NCBI RefSeq assembly: GCF_018342475.1
Contig: NZ_JAEMUD010000001.1
Location: forward strand, 248,001 to 312,000
Reading direction: 5' to 3'
DNA from: Parachlamydia sp. AcF125
GTDB lineage: Bacteria > Chlamydiota > Chlamydiia > Chlamydiales > Parachlamydiaceae
DNA length: 64,000 nt
Shown: one piece after another, positions 26,751-34,157 of the stretch
Layout: each line of letters starts with the position of its first letter
How positions within the stretch are numbered: the first letter of the stretch is position 1
Translations under genes and position numbers: made by a program
The notes under the pieces: model-generated
Seen by the model: the letters and a program-made list of their open reading frames with translations, nothing else
Database searches by the model: none
Told to the model about the DNA's origin: nothing

Positions 26751-27218
26751 ATGTGTATCTATTTTTCCTTCTTTAATCCATTCAGTTGGATGCATTGGGG
26801 CTTTTTACCCGGCAGTACCATTCAATCGGCCCCCATAAATAAGTTGCCCGATGAAGTAATCCTACACATTTTCTCTTTTCTTTCTCCCATCCACCTTACC
26901 ACAGCTGAGCTAGTATGCAGGCAATGGAAAAGAATAGGACAAGAAGAAGTACTGTGGAAACAGCTTCATCAAAAATATTTCGGTCCCAAACCTCTCAGGT
27001 ATATATTTCCCAAACTAAAGCCTTACTCTTTTAAAAAAAGCTACCTAGTTAAATGCGAAGTTGAATCTGCAATTAAAACATTCAAAGAAAAGAGTGCCTC
27101 TATGTCTGCAGAGGAATGGAAGAAATCGACAAGAGGGTATGAGAGAGGCGTCCTGAGGGAAGTGGAACAGGGATTGAAGAAGAATGAAGCAAAACACACA
27201 CTGGAGAGAAGATCCTAA
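26751..27218 (+). CDS. F-box domain protein, candidate host-directed ubiquitin-ligase adaptor
   Basis: Residues about 33-75 form a eukaryotic-type F-box: INKLPDEVILHIFSFLSP, then LVCRQWKRIG and an LWKQL block (Leu-Pro-x-Glu-Ile/Val-x-x-x-Ile-Phe, Val-Cys-x-x-Trp). F-box proteins bind SKP1 in SCF ubiquitin ligases, which bacteria lack, so the protein probably acts in the host cell after secretion. The rest (about 80-155) is basic and helical and shows no known substrate-binding repeat. The ATG at 26751 was chosen; an open frame reaches a TTG at 26697. The hydrophobic N-terminus (MCIYFSFFNPFSWMHW) may be a secretion or membrane signal. The stop lies five bases before the broken hctA copy. Confidence 0.8.
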   Translation: MCIYFSFFNPFSWMHWGFLPGSTIQSAPINKLPDEVILHIFSFLSPIHLTTAELVCRQWKRIGQEEVLWKQLHQKYFGPKPLRYIFPKLKPYSFKKSYLVKCEVESAIKTFKEKSASMSAEEWKKSTRGYERGVLREVEQGLKKNEAKHTLERRS

Positions 27219-27222
27219 CGAC

Positions 27223-27347
27223 AACTAAAGCCGCCCATGTCCTTTAAAAGCCAACTGACAAACTTACGAGTAGAAGAGGCGGCGCTAGATAAATCGAAAA
27301 TGAGCCATGATTAAAAATGAGAGGGAGCCTGTTTTTTCCCTTTTAAC
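27223..27347 (+). repeat. Degenerate second copy of the hctA 3' end and terminator
   Basis: This segment aligns with 25861-25990, which covers the last ~24 codons of hctA, its stop and terminator. Shared blocks include AACTAAAGC, TTTAAAAG, AGAAGAG-CGGCGCTAGATAA and ATCGA-AATGAGC. Small deletions break the reading frame and the terminator stem is degraded (GGGAGCCTGTTTTTTCCC). It is a relic, not coding. Confidence 0.85.
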
Positions 27348-27365
27348 CCCTAGCTAGCTAATAAA

Positions 27366-28169
27366 ATGCCTTCAACCACCCCTTCTTTTTGCCAAGCCGT
27401 TATTGAAAGAGATATCTGTTCTCTGCAGCGGTTGATTGCGTCTCATCCTAAAGGCCAAATGGAACGAGATGTTTCAGGTTTCACGCCATTAGAGCTTTGC
27501 CAGTTGCTTGGTTTTCAGGAAGGTGAACGGCTGCTATCAGGACATCAACAGGAGAGAATTAAAATCTTCTCAAAAAATAGCGCCCATTCTGTAAAGCTCA
27601 CCCCTGCCGAATTTGAAAAACAGTTTCACATTTCCTATTTTTCCAGCCTGAGGTTTCAAAACTATGCGCATTTGCAAGAAAACCTCAAGAGTTATCCCTT
27701 ACTTTTAGCCCCTCTCCTTAAAAAAAATGCTCAATCCATTCATCATCCTTTCCAAACCCAGGTATGCCTTAAAGCTCCTTCTTCTCTCATCATTAAATGG
27801 GTGGATGCACGTATTGGATATGGGGTTTACACGACCCAGGCTTTGCCAGACCAAACGGTGCTCGGTGAATATACAGGCATGATTCGAACACTTTGTCGCA
27901 AGCAACCCAATCCAAATGGTTACTGCGTCCATTACCCAACTCGCTTTTTCTCATGGAATTACACCGTAATTGATGCCTCTAAGGGGGGCAATTTACTCCG
28001 ATTTGTCAATCACAGCGACACACCTAATTTAACACCTCTATGGGTCATGGATCGGCGCTTACTCCATTTAGTTTTTTTAACTCAAACATCCATCCTTCCC
28101 AATACCCAACTAACTATTAATTACGGCGAAGATTATTGGGATAATAGATGTAAATTAGTTACAAATTAA
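27366..28169 (+). CDS. Ankyrin-like plus SET-domain lysine methyltransferase
   Basis: The 267-residue protein has an N-terminal ankyrin-like segment (about 9-60, including DVSGFTPLELCQLLG) and a C-terminal SET domain (about 138-262). The SET motifs are GYGVYTTQALPDQTVLGEYT, RFVNHSDTPNL and LTINYGEDYW, matching the AdoMet pocket, pseudoknot and catalytic Tyr region of SET enzymes. Chlamydial SET proteins (C. pneumoniae SET, C. trachomatis NUE) methylate histones, including Hc1-type proteins in vitro. Here the gene follows hctA with only the F-box gene between them. Methylation of Hc1 or of host chromatin is inferred from family and context. Confidence 0.87.
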   Translation: MPSTTPSFCQAVIERDICSLQRLIASHPKGQMERDVSGFTPLELCQLLGFQEGERLLSGHQQERIKIFSKNSAHSVKLTPAEFEKQFHISYFSSLRFQNYAHLQENLKSYPLLLAPLLKKNAQSIHHPFQTQVCLKAPSSLIIKWVDARIGYGVYTTQALPDQTVLGEYTGMIRTLCRKQPNPNGYCVHYPTRFFSWNYTVIDASKGGNLLRFVNHSDTPNLTPLWVMDRRLLHLVFLTQTSILPNTQLTINYGEDYWDNRCKLVTN

Positions 28170-28721
28170 TTTAAAAGTTATAATCTCATTATACAATGAG
28201 GTGATCTAAGGATTTTAATCTTAATACTCTCGAAGGATTTCCAAATATTTTTCATCGTCAATTATCTGTTTTATTTGAAATAGCGAAAAATAAGGTTTAG
28301 AATGTTTATTAATGCCCTCTTTAGAAAAGACATGCCATTTTATGAAGTAGCAGGCTTAATTGCAAAACATCGTGCTGAAAACTAATCTAATTTTCTATCA
28401 ACAGAAAAAGAGATAGCTATTAGCTATCCCCATAAATTAAAAGACAGGAAAATCCAACTTTACCCAAAAAAGTAAAAAAACTAGTTAACAAAAAAAACTC
28501 AAAATAACCCTTGATTTGACTAATAAGAGCACAACCGGTGGGGACGCCAAAGAAAAAGAGGGAGGGATAAGGTGCGAGGCGGCAAATGCTAAAGTGCTAA
28601 GGCGACTTATTCACTAGACTTGGGTTTGTTTGTAGAAATTCAGAACGAGTTTGGCATTTTTCTCAGAAGATAGCCGGCCAGCTAGGTTAAAGGGCTGAAA
28701 ATTAAACATAAATCTCTCCGT
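28170..28721. other. Intergenic stretch downstream of the SET gene
   Basis: No gene was recognised. A 27-codon plus-strand frame from 28302 (MFINALFRKDMPFYEVAGLI...) has protein-like composition but no clear ribosome-binding site; it could be the tail of a lost gene. Confidence 0.35.
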
Positions 28722-29780
28722 TCAGGTTATTAAGTTTAAAATTTTCCTGTGCCCTGAAGAGAACGCTAATTTTTTTAGCTCCACAATCTCCAGCCACTCA
28801 TACCCCTCCACCTTCGGCTCGACTAAGGATTGAAAAACTTCTGGAAATAGCGTCACATGGTATTTAGTAAACCCATGCGTGATCATTTTTATAGAAGCTT
28901 GATGCTTGACAGACAGCTTTAAGCTGCCATAGATCTTGTCCTTAAACTCTTGAATCTGAATTCCCTCTTTATTGACTTCAAAGTAAGGAAATTCATATAA
29001 ATCGCCCATAATTTTACCCTTCTCTCCCCTCTTAACAAGCAGCTTTTTTTCATATTGGATGATGGGGACAGCTCGGAAAAGCTTTATAACCTGGATTTTG
29101 GAAGACTTGACGGGACGTTCAGCAACGGTTCCATGCCGATAAGCTAAACAAGAAGACTGCAGAGGACATTTTTGGCATTCTGCCTTTTTTTTACACACTG
29201 TCGCTCCAAGTTCAATTAAAGCTTCGTTTATCACCCAATGCCCTTCATCGGGAAGAATAGACAAAACCAACTGGCGGAGCATTTGAACCGTTTTAGGTTT
29301 ACTAACGTCATCAGAAAGATTAAAGTAACGTGTCAGCACACGCATCACATTTCCATCTACTGCTGCACTTTTTTGATGAAAAGCAAAGCTAAGAATTGCC
29401 CCTCTTGTATAGGGTCCCAGTCCTTTGATTTTTTTTAACTCTTCTTCTTGCTCAGGCAGCTGACCATTCCAATGGAGTAAGACAAATTGGGCTGCTTCAT
29501 GCAAATGGCGCGCTCGAGAATAATACCCTAGCCCCTCCCAAGCTTTAATCACACGATCTAAGGAAGCTTCGGCTAACGCTCCAATTGTGGGAAATAGCGT
29601 CATCCACCGCTCGAAATAAGGGATTACAACCGATACCTGCGTCTGCTGCAGCATCACTTCTGAGACCCAGATCGCGTAAGGATCCATCCTATTTCTCCAG
29701 GGGAGGTCTCTTTTGTACTCTAAAAACCATCTTCGAAGAGAGAGGTGATCGAAATGCCTTGATAACATACAAAAGTTCAT
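28722..29780 (-). CDS. mutY: A/G-specific adenine DNA glycosylase
   Basis: MutY removes adenine mispaired with 8-oxoguanine in DNA repair. The 352-residue product shows WVSEVMLQQTQVSVVIPYFE (catalytic Glu and helix), the helix-hairpin-helix KIKGLGPYTRGAILSFAF with AVDGNVMRVLTR (catalytic Asp), and an iron-sulphur cluster loop. The loop reads C-KKKAE-C-QK-C-PLQSS-C, that is Cys-x5-Cys-x2-Cys-x5-Cys, where most MutY proteins have x6 in the first interval. A C-terminal NUDIX-like 8-oxoG recognition domain covers about 230-350. Its start overlaps the end of the heptosyltransferase gene by 4 bp (ATGA), so the two are co-transcribed. Confidence 0.95.
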   Translation of the reverse strand: MNFCMLSRHFDHLSLRRWFLEYKRDLPWRNRMDPYAIWVSEVMLQQTQVSVVIPYFERWMTLFPTIGALAEASLDRVIKAWEGLGYYSRARHLHEAAQFVLLHWNGQLPEQEEELKKIKGLGPYTRGAILSFAFHQKSAAVDGNVMRVLTRYFNLSDDVSKPKTVQMLRQLVLSILPDEGHWVINEALIELGATVCKKKAECQKCPLQSSCLAYRHGTVAERPVKSSKIQVIKLFRAVPIIQYEKKLLVKRGEKGKIMGDLYEFPYFEVNKEGIQIQEFKDKIYGSLKLSVKHQASIKMITHGFTKYHVTLFPEVFQSLVEPKVEGYEWLEIVELKKLAFSSGHRKILNLIT

Positions 29781-30838
29781 TCCCTATGGAGGAGTTGCTG
29801 CCGAATAGCTTGGTAGACTTCATCCACTTCAATCTTCTTCATGCAACGAAAGTCGATGGGACAAACCCGTTTGTAACAGGGGGAACATTCCACTGAATGC
29901 TGAATCACTTTTCCTTTTGGCAATGGTCCTGTTTTAAGTGGATTTGTAGATCCAAATAAAGCCACTAAAGGCACTCCTAAAGCCGCAGCTACATGCATCG
30001 GACCACTGTCATTGGTTAAAATCACGGCACATTTTTGCATGAGAGCCATCAGCTCTCGAATAGACGTCTTTCCTGCTAAATTTAAAACACGCTCAGGAAA
30101 GTTCTGGCAAATGCGATTGACGAGAGGAGCCCCTGCCTGATCGCCAAAGTATACAATGGCAACTTTAGGGTCTTCAAGCAAACGTTTTGTGACTTCTTCA
30201 AAACGCTCTGGTAACCAACATTTCGCAGAGCCATAAGCGGCTCCAGGATTAATTCCAATCAAAGTCTGGCGGGAAGGGTCGACCCCATTTCGCAACAGCA
30301 TGTCAAAAGCAGTATTTTGTTCATTTTCTGTTACATAAAGCTTAGGAACTGTATCAGAAACCGAAATGCCTACTGATTGCAATAGCATTTTATAAGTAAG
30401 GGTGAGATGCTGGGATTCTCGATTAGCTGGAAATGACAAAGCTTTTTGCATTAAAAAACGGCGAAAATTTGCTGCATACCCGATCCGGTTTTGCACATTT
30501 CCACGCCAAAACCACCAAGCAGAAGAAAAAGAATTTGTCAGCAAAATACCTAAATCGTACTCTCCCCGCCGCAACTTTTCTATAATTGCCAGATGTTGGC
30601 CGCGGTGGATCCATCCACTGGGTCGATGGTAGCTAAAAACTTCATCAATATAAGGGTCACTTTTCAGAAGAGGCGCTACGTTAGATTGACACATCGCGGT
30701 AATTTTGCTATCTGGCCATTTATGTCGCAAATCAGCTAAAATAGGAGTGGCCATAACAAGATCGCCTAGCCAATTTGGCATCCGAACAATAATATTTCGT
30801 GGATTTTCAGAAGGCCATTGTGATTCAATATTAGACAT
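29777..30838 (-). CDS. waaF: ADP-heptose:LPS heptosyltransferase family protein (WaaF-like, GT9)
   Basis: This GT9-family glycosyltransferase of 353 residues acts on the inner core of lipopolysaccharide at the cytosolic face of the inner membrane. Motifs are VRMPNWLGDLVMATPILADL at the N-terminus, INPGAAYGSAKCWLPERF at the domain linker, and LTNDSGPMHVAAALGVPLVA with FGSTNP in the nucleotide-binding domain. The ATG at 30838 gives the family N-terminus; the open frame continues 19 codons upstream. C. trachomatis has a heptose-free lipopolysaccharide, so this gene would suggest a more elaborate core in this organism, if its substrate is ADP-heptose. Confidence 0.88.
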   Translation of the reverse strand: MSNIESQWPSENPRNIIVRMPNWLGDLVMATPILADLRHKWPDSKITAMCQSNVAPLLKSDPYIDEVFSYHRPSGWIHRGQHLAIIEKLRRGEYDLGILLTNSFSSAWWFWRGNVQNRIGYAANFRRFLMQKALSFPANRESQHLTLTYKMLLQSVGISVSDTVPKLYVTENEQNTAFDMLLRNGVDPSRQTLIGINPGAAYGSAKCWLPERFEEVTKRLLEDPKVAIVYFGDQAGAPLVNRICQNFPERVLNLAGKTSIRELMALMQKCAVILTNDSGPMHVAAALGVPLVALFGSTNPLKTGPLPKGKVIQHSVECSPCYKRVCPIDFRCMKKIEVDEVYQAIRQQLLHRE

Positions 30839-30928
30839 AACGTTTTCCGAATCATGAAAAAAGATAAGTTTAACAAAATTTGCTAAATTGAACAACTCCC
30901 CTTTCTGGTCCTTTTCGATTGATCTTCT

Positions 30929-32476
30929 ATGGGCAAATCCTTATCTTTCCACAAAGCGACGTTGTTACATTGGAGTGTAGAGTTGAATAAAAAAAACCAT
31001 ACAGAAGAAGAAGTACAAAGTGTCTTGGAAGATTTTTCCCAGCCAAGCCCCCAGGTTTACGACCTTGCGCAAGAGTCCCCTCACTTGCAAGCACAGGCCG
31101 AATTAACTGAAGAAAATAATGAAATTAAGCTAAAAAATTTACTTTCAATTCAACAGCTCATTGAAAAACATCAAAGTGAACAACACGAAATCCAAAGAAA
31201 ACTTGATCTAGCTCTTCAGCAGCTTGAGCACTATGACGACAGTTTTGCTTTACTCCAAGAGGAAAATAGCCAGCTTAAGCAGATGCAAAAAATAAATAGC
31301 CAGAATGACGATAAAAAAATGTTGGAGAAACGTTTATCAGAAAGTCATAAGCATGCCGAGCAGTTGGACAGAGTGATCCATTTTCTTAGGGAAAGATTGG
31401 AAGAAGCTAACTTAGAGGCCCGCCAGCTTAAAGAAGATTATCAAAAATCTCAAGACTTGCTTTTAGAAACTACTTCTGAAAAAGAGCATGTTAAGTCTCT
31501 ATTAGCCGAGGAACAGCAGGCTAAAACGGAAGCTTTAGAAGAAGTTGCTGCTCTAAGCGATCAATTTTCCGCACTCAAAAATCATGTCTATGAGGCCGAA
31601 AGAAAACTTCAAGAAATCCAACAAGAACTAGACACCTATAAAGATCGTGAACGCTCACTTCGAGAGGAGGCGGCCGGACTGCAGCATGTGAAAACTGAGC
31701 TGGAGGCTGCTTTGCAAAAAGAAACCCAACTTTCCCATCAGGTGAAAGCCCAAAGTCATGAGATTTTGACAAAATTTACTCAATTAAAAGAAGAAGTGGA
31801 ACAATTACAATCCCATACAGACCAAGCGGCACTTGCTCACCTTGCCATAAGCTCTCAGCTAGCACAATCTCAAGAGCTGCTCAAAGAAAAAGAAATCAAG
31901 CTTAAAGAGATCCAGCAGTCCCTTAATGCCCATACAGAAGAAAAACAAAAACACGACCAGATTCTAGTGACTTTACAAGCCCAAATTCAAGAACTTGAAG
32001 CAAGCTTGCAATCAGCTGAACTTCATCTCGCTAAAAAGGTAAGAGAAATTGCTTTGTATCAAGAAAGCTATGAAGAGCAAAAATTAAACCTTCAAGGAAT
32101 GGAAAATACTCATCGGCATGATGAGGAAAAAATCGTGGAGCTTCAACAGAAAATCGATGCGTCTAAACAAGTCGAGGCTCAACTAGAAAAACGAGCCAAA
32201 CAATGGGAGCAACAATACCTTGAAATGCATGAAAAATGGCAAAAAGCAGAGATACGGAATGAAGAGCTTAAAACGGTTGAGATAAAGCACAATCAAATGC
32301 AAACCATTTTAAAAAATTTGGAAGCCTTAATTGGCTCTCCTTTATTACCCCCGACAGAAACAGAAAAGAATGTTTCCTTATCGTTTAACCATGAGCCAAA
32401 GCAAATAAGTGAACCTTCACTTTTTGATTTGAAAGATTACGCATTTTCCAAACCTAGAGATACTTTTTTTGACTAA
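30929..32476 (+). CDS. Long coiled-coil protein upstream of ruvC
   Basis: The function is unknown. The 515-residue product is almost wholly coiled coil from about residue 40 to 470, with heptad-like runs of Leu, Glu, Gln and Lys, then a short Pro/Ser-rich C-terminal tail (about 475-515). No signal peptide or membrane helix was seen. Its stop overlaps the ruvC start by 8 bp, so the two are translated in series. In Chlamydia an uncharacterised gene also sits beside ruvC-ruvA, so a conserved role near recombination or cell structure is possible; this is inference from position. Confidence 0.7.
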   Translation: MGKSLSFHKATLLHWSVELNKKNHTEEEVQSVLEDFSQPSPQVYDLAQESPHLQAQAELTEENNEIKLKNLLSIQQLIEKHQSEQHEIQRKLDLALQQLEHYDDSFALLQEENSQLKQMQKINSQNDDKKMLEKRLSESHKHAEQLDRVIHFLRERLEEANLEARQLKEDYQKSQDLLLETTSEKEHVKSLLAEEQQAKTEALEEVAALSDQFSALKNHVYEAERKLQEIQQELDTYKDRERSLREEAAGLQHVKTELEAALQKETQLSHQVKAQSHEILTKFTQLKEEVEQLQSHTDQAALAHLAISSQLAQSQELLKEKEIKLKEIQQSLNAHTEEKQKHDQILVTLQAQIQELEASLQSAELHLAKKVREIALYQESYEEQKLNLQGMENTHRHDEEKIVELQQKIDASKQVEAQLEKRAKQWEQQYLEMHEKWQKAEIRNEELKTVEIKHNQMQTILKNLEALIGSPLLPPTETEKNVSLSFNHEPKQISEPSLFDLKDYAFSKPRDTFFD

Positions 32477-32978
32477 GACTTTAAAAACTATTCTTGGAAT
32501 TGATCCAGGGACAAGAATCACAGGATATGGAATCGTTTCTTTCGACGGATTTAATTTTTCTGCTCTTGATTATGGATGCATACGCCCACCAGCCTCTCTT
32601 AAACTTAGCGATCGTTACTTCATTATCTACGAGGGTATCGCGCATTTGTTAGAAAAGCATGCAATAGATGCCCTTGTAGTAGAGACGCAATTTGCAAGTA
32701 AAGCAAATCCCCAAAGTGGAATTAAGCTAGGAATGGCTCGGGGTGCTATCATCATCGCAGCCAAAAAATATCAGATTCCTATTTACGAATATCCTCCTAC
32801 TCAAGTTAAATTAGCTGCTGTAGGATATGGCCATGCAAGCAAACACCAAGTTCAAGCCATGATTCAAAACCAATTTCGTTTGAATCAAATGCCTCCTCCA
32901 GATGCTGCCGATGCTTTGGCTTTAACCTTATGCTATATGTATTCTCATAAAAATAAACAGGCCTTTTCTGAGCTTTGA
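32469..32978 (+). CDS. ruvC: Holliday junction endonuclease RuvC
   Basis: RuvC cuts Holliday junctions together with RuvAB. The 169-residue RNase H-fold protein has the acidic catalytic residues in place: Asp in LGIDPGTRITGYG, Glu in VVETQFASKANPQSG, and two Asp in PPDAADALALTL. It begins at a TTG inside the end of the coiled-coil gene, and no better start was seen. ruvA follows after 14 bp, so ruvC and ruvA share an operon. ruvB is not in the window. Confidence 0.95.
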   Translation: MTKTLKTILGIDPGTRITGYGIVSFDGFNFSALDYGCIRPPASLKLSDRYFIIYEGIAHLLEKHAIDALVVETQFASKANPQSGIKLGMARGAIIIAAKKYQIPIYEYPPTQVKLAAVGYGHASKHQVQAMIQNQFRLNQMPPPDAADALALTLCYMYSHKNKQAFSEL

Positions 32979-32992
32979 TTTAAGGACTCACC

Positions 32993-33598
32993 ATGTATGA
33001 CTATTTAAAGGGAGTTTTAATTGCTGCTTCCCCTACCTCTGTTGTGATTGAAGCGGGAGGTATCGGTTATAAGATTTTTATTCCAACTAGCACTTTTGGT
33101 AAATTAGCGGCAATCGGACAAAGTGTGAAACTCTATATTTCCTTTGTAATTCGCGAACAATCTCACACGTTATTTGGTTTTTTCTCAGCTGAAGAGCGAG
33201 AACTATTTGAAACTCTACTCACTGTTTCAGGCATAGGACCCAAAACGGCTGTTGCCTTAATTGGATACCTCTCCTCTACTCAATTGAGCGCAGCTATCTA
33301 TAGCCACGACATAACTGCCCTTTCTAAAGTACCTGGCGTAGGTAAAAAAACAGCAGAACGCTTAATCGTCGAATTGAAAGATAAACTTACTAAAACGGGG
33401 GTTCATCCAGCTGTGGAAGCAGTGGCAGCTTCCCCTCTTTCAGAAAAAAGTCAGACAATTGTAGATGCTCTCAACGCTCTTATCCATTTAGGTTATAATC
33501 AGGCTGTAGCTAAGCAAGCTATCCAAAAAACTTTGAAAGAATATTCCCCTGACATTGATTTGGCCACGTTGATTACAGCCACTCTAAAACATATTTGA
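32993..33598 (+). CDS. ruvA: Holliday junction branch migration protein RuvA
   Basis: RuvA binds Holliday junctions as a tetramer and targets the RuvB motor. The 201-residue product has the N-terminal OB fold (MYDYLKGVLIAASPTSVVIE), two helix-hairpin-helix motifs (TVSGIGPKTAVALIGY and KVPGVGKKTAERLIVELKDK) and the C-terminal RuvB-binding three-helix domain (about 150-201). It follows ruvC directly. Confidence 0.96.
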   Translation: MYDYLKGVLIAASPTSVVIEAGGIGYKIFIPTSTFGKLAAIGQSVKLYISFVIREQSHTLFGFFSAEERELFETLLTVSGIGPKTAVALIGYLSSTQLSAAIYSHDITALSKVPGVGKKTAERLIVELKDKLTKTGVHPAVEAVAASPLSEKSQTIVDALNALIHLGYNQAVAKQAIQKTLKEYSPDIDLATLITATLKHI

Positions 33599-33676
33599 TC
33601 TAAATTTTGGGTATTTGCTCGTCTATCTCCAGAATGTTTCGTCCTCACCGGCACGATTTTTTCGAAGAAAATAGCC

Positions 33677-33699
33677 AGCCGCTTACTTTAAAAGCGGCT
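33677..33699 (-). terminator. Hairpin downstream of yajC, between convergent ruvA and yajC
   Basis: AGCCGCTT (33677-33684) pairs with AAGCGGCT (33692-33699). On the minus strand it is followed by GGCTATTTTCTTC, a weak T tail. It lies about 37 bp past the yajC stop. Confidence 0.5.
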
Positions 33700-33735
33700 A
33701 AAAATCAGGAAGAAAAAGCTCAAGCTCTAGGTTAT

Positions 33736-34128
33736 TTAGTCGCTCTTTTCATCCTTGAGCTCTTCAACAGGTGTTGCAGAAAGAACTTCTGTAATCCCTG
33801 CTTTGATAACTTCAATTTTTGAACCGTCCACCATTCGAAGAATCACCGTCTGCTCGAGAATTTTGTCAATTGTCCCCACAATCCCCATAGCCACAACGCG
33901 ATCTCCTTTTTTTAAGGCATTGCGCTGCTCTTCCAGAGCTTTTCTCCGTTTTTGCTCTGGCCGCCATAAAATGAGGTAAAAGCACGCAAGCAAGACACCT
34001 ATCATGACAAGCGTTTGCCAAAAACTTTGATCTCTCGAAGGAGGAAGATCTTCTTCATTAGCCGCAAACAGCCCACTTTCCACGATCATCAATTGAGCCA
34101 TGATTAAAAAATAAAGGGTCTTTTTCAT
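33736..34128 (-). CDS. yajC: Preprotein translocase subunit YajC
   Basis: YajC is an accessory subunit of the SecDF-YajC part of the Sec translocon. The 130-residue product has an N-terminal hydrophobic segment that looks like a signal peptide, unusual for YajC. The typical YajC core follows: a membrane helix (LVMIGVLLACFYLILWRP), RPEQKRRKALEEQRNALKKG, and GDRVVAMGIVGTIDKI. The ATG at 34128 was preferred, because AAGGA lies at good distance from it and too close to the ATG at 34137. It lies 20 bp downstream of tgt; tgt and yajC are neighbours in many bacteria. Confidence 0.9.
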   Translation of the reverse strand: MKKTLYFLIMAQLMIVESGLFAANEEDLPPSRDQSFWQTLVMIGVLLACFYLILWRPEQKRRKALEEQRNALKKGDRVVAMGIVGTIDKILEQTVILRMVDGSKIEVIKAGITEVLSATPVEELKDEKSD

Positions 34129-34157
34129 GAAATGCATTCCTTGCGGGTAAACGCGCT

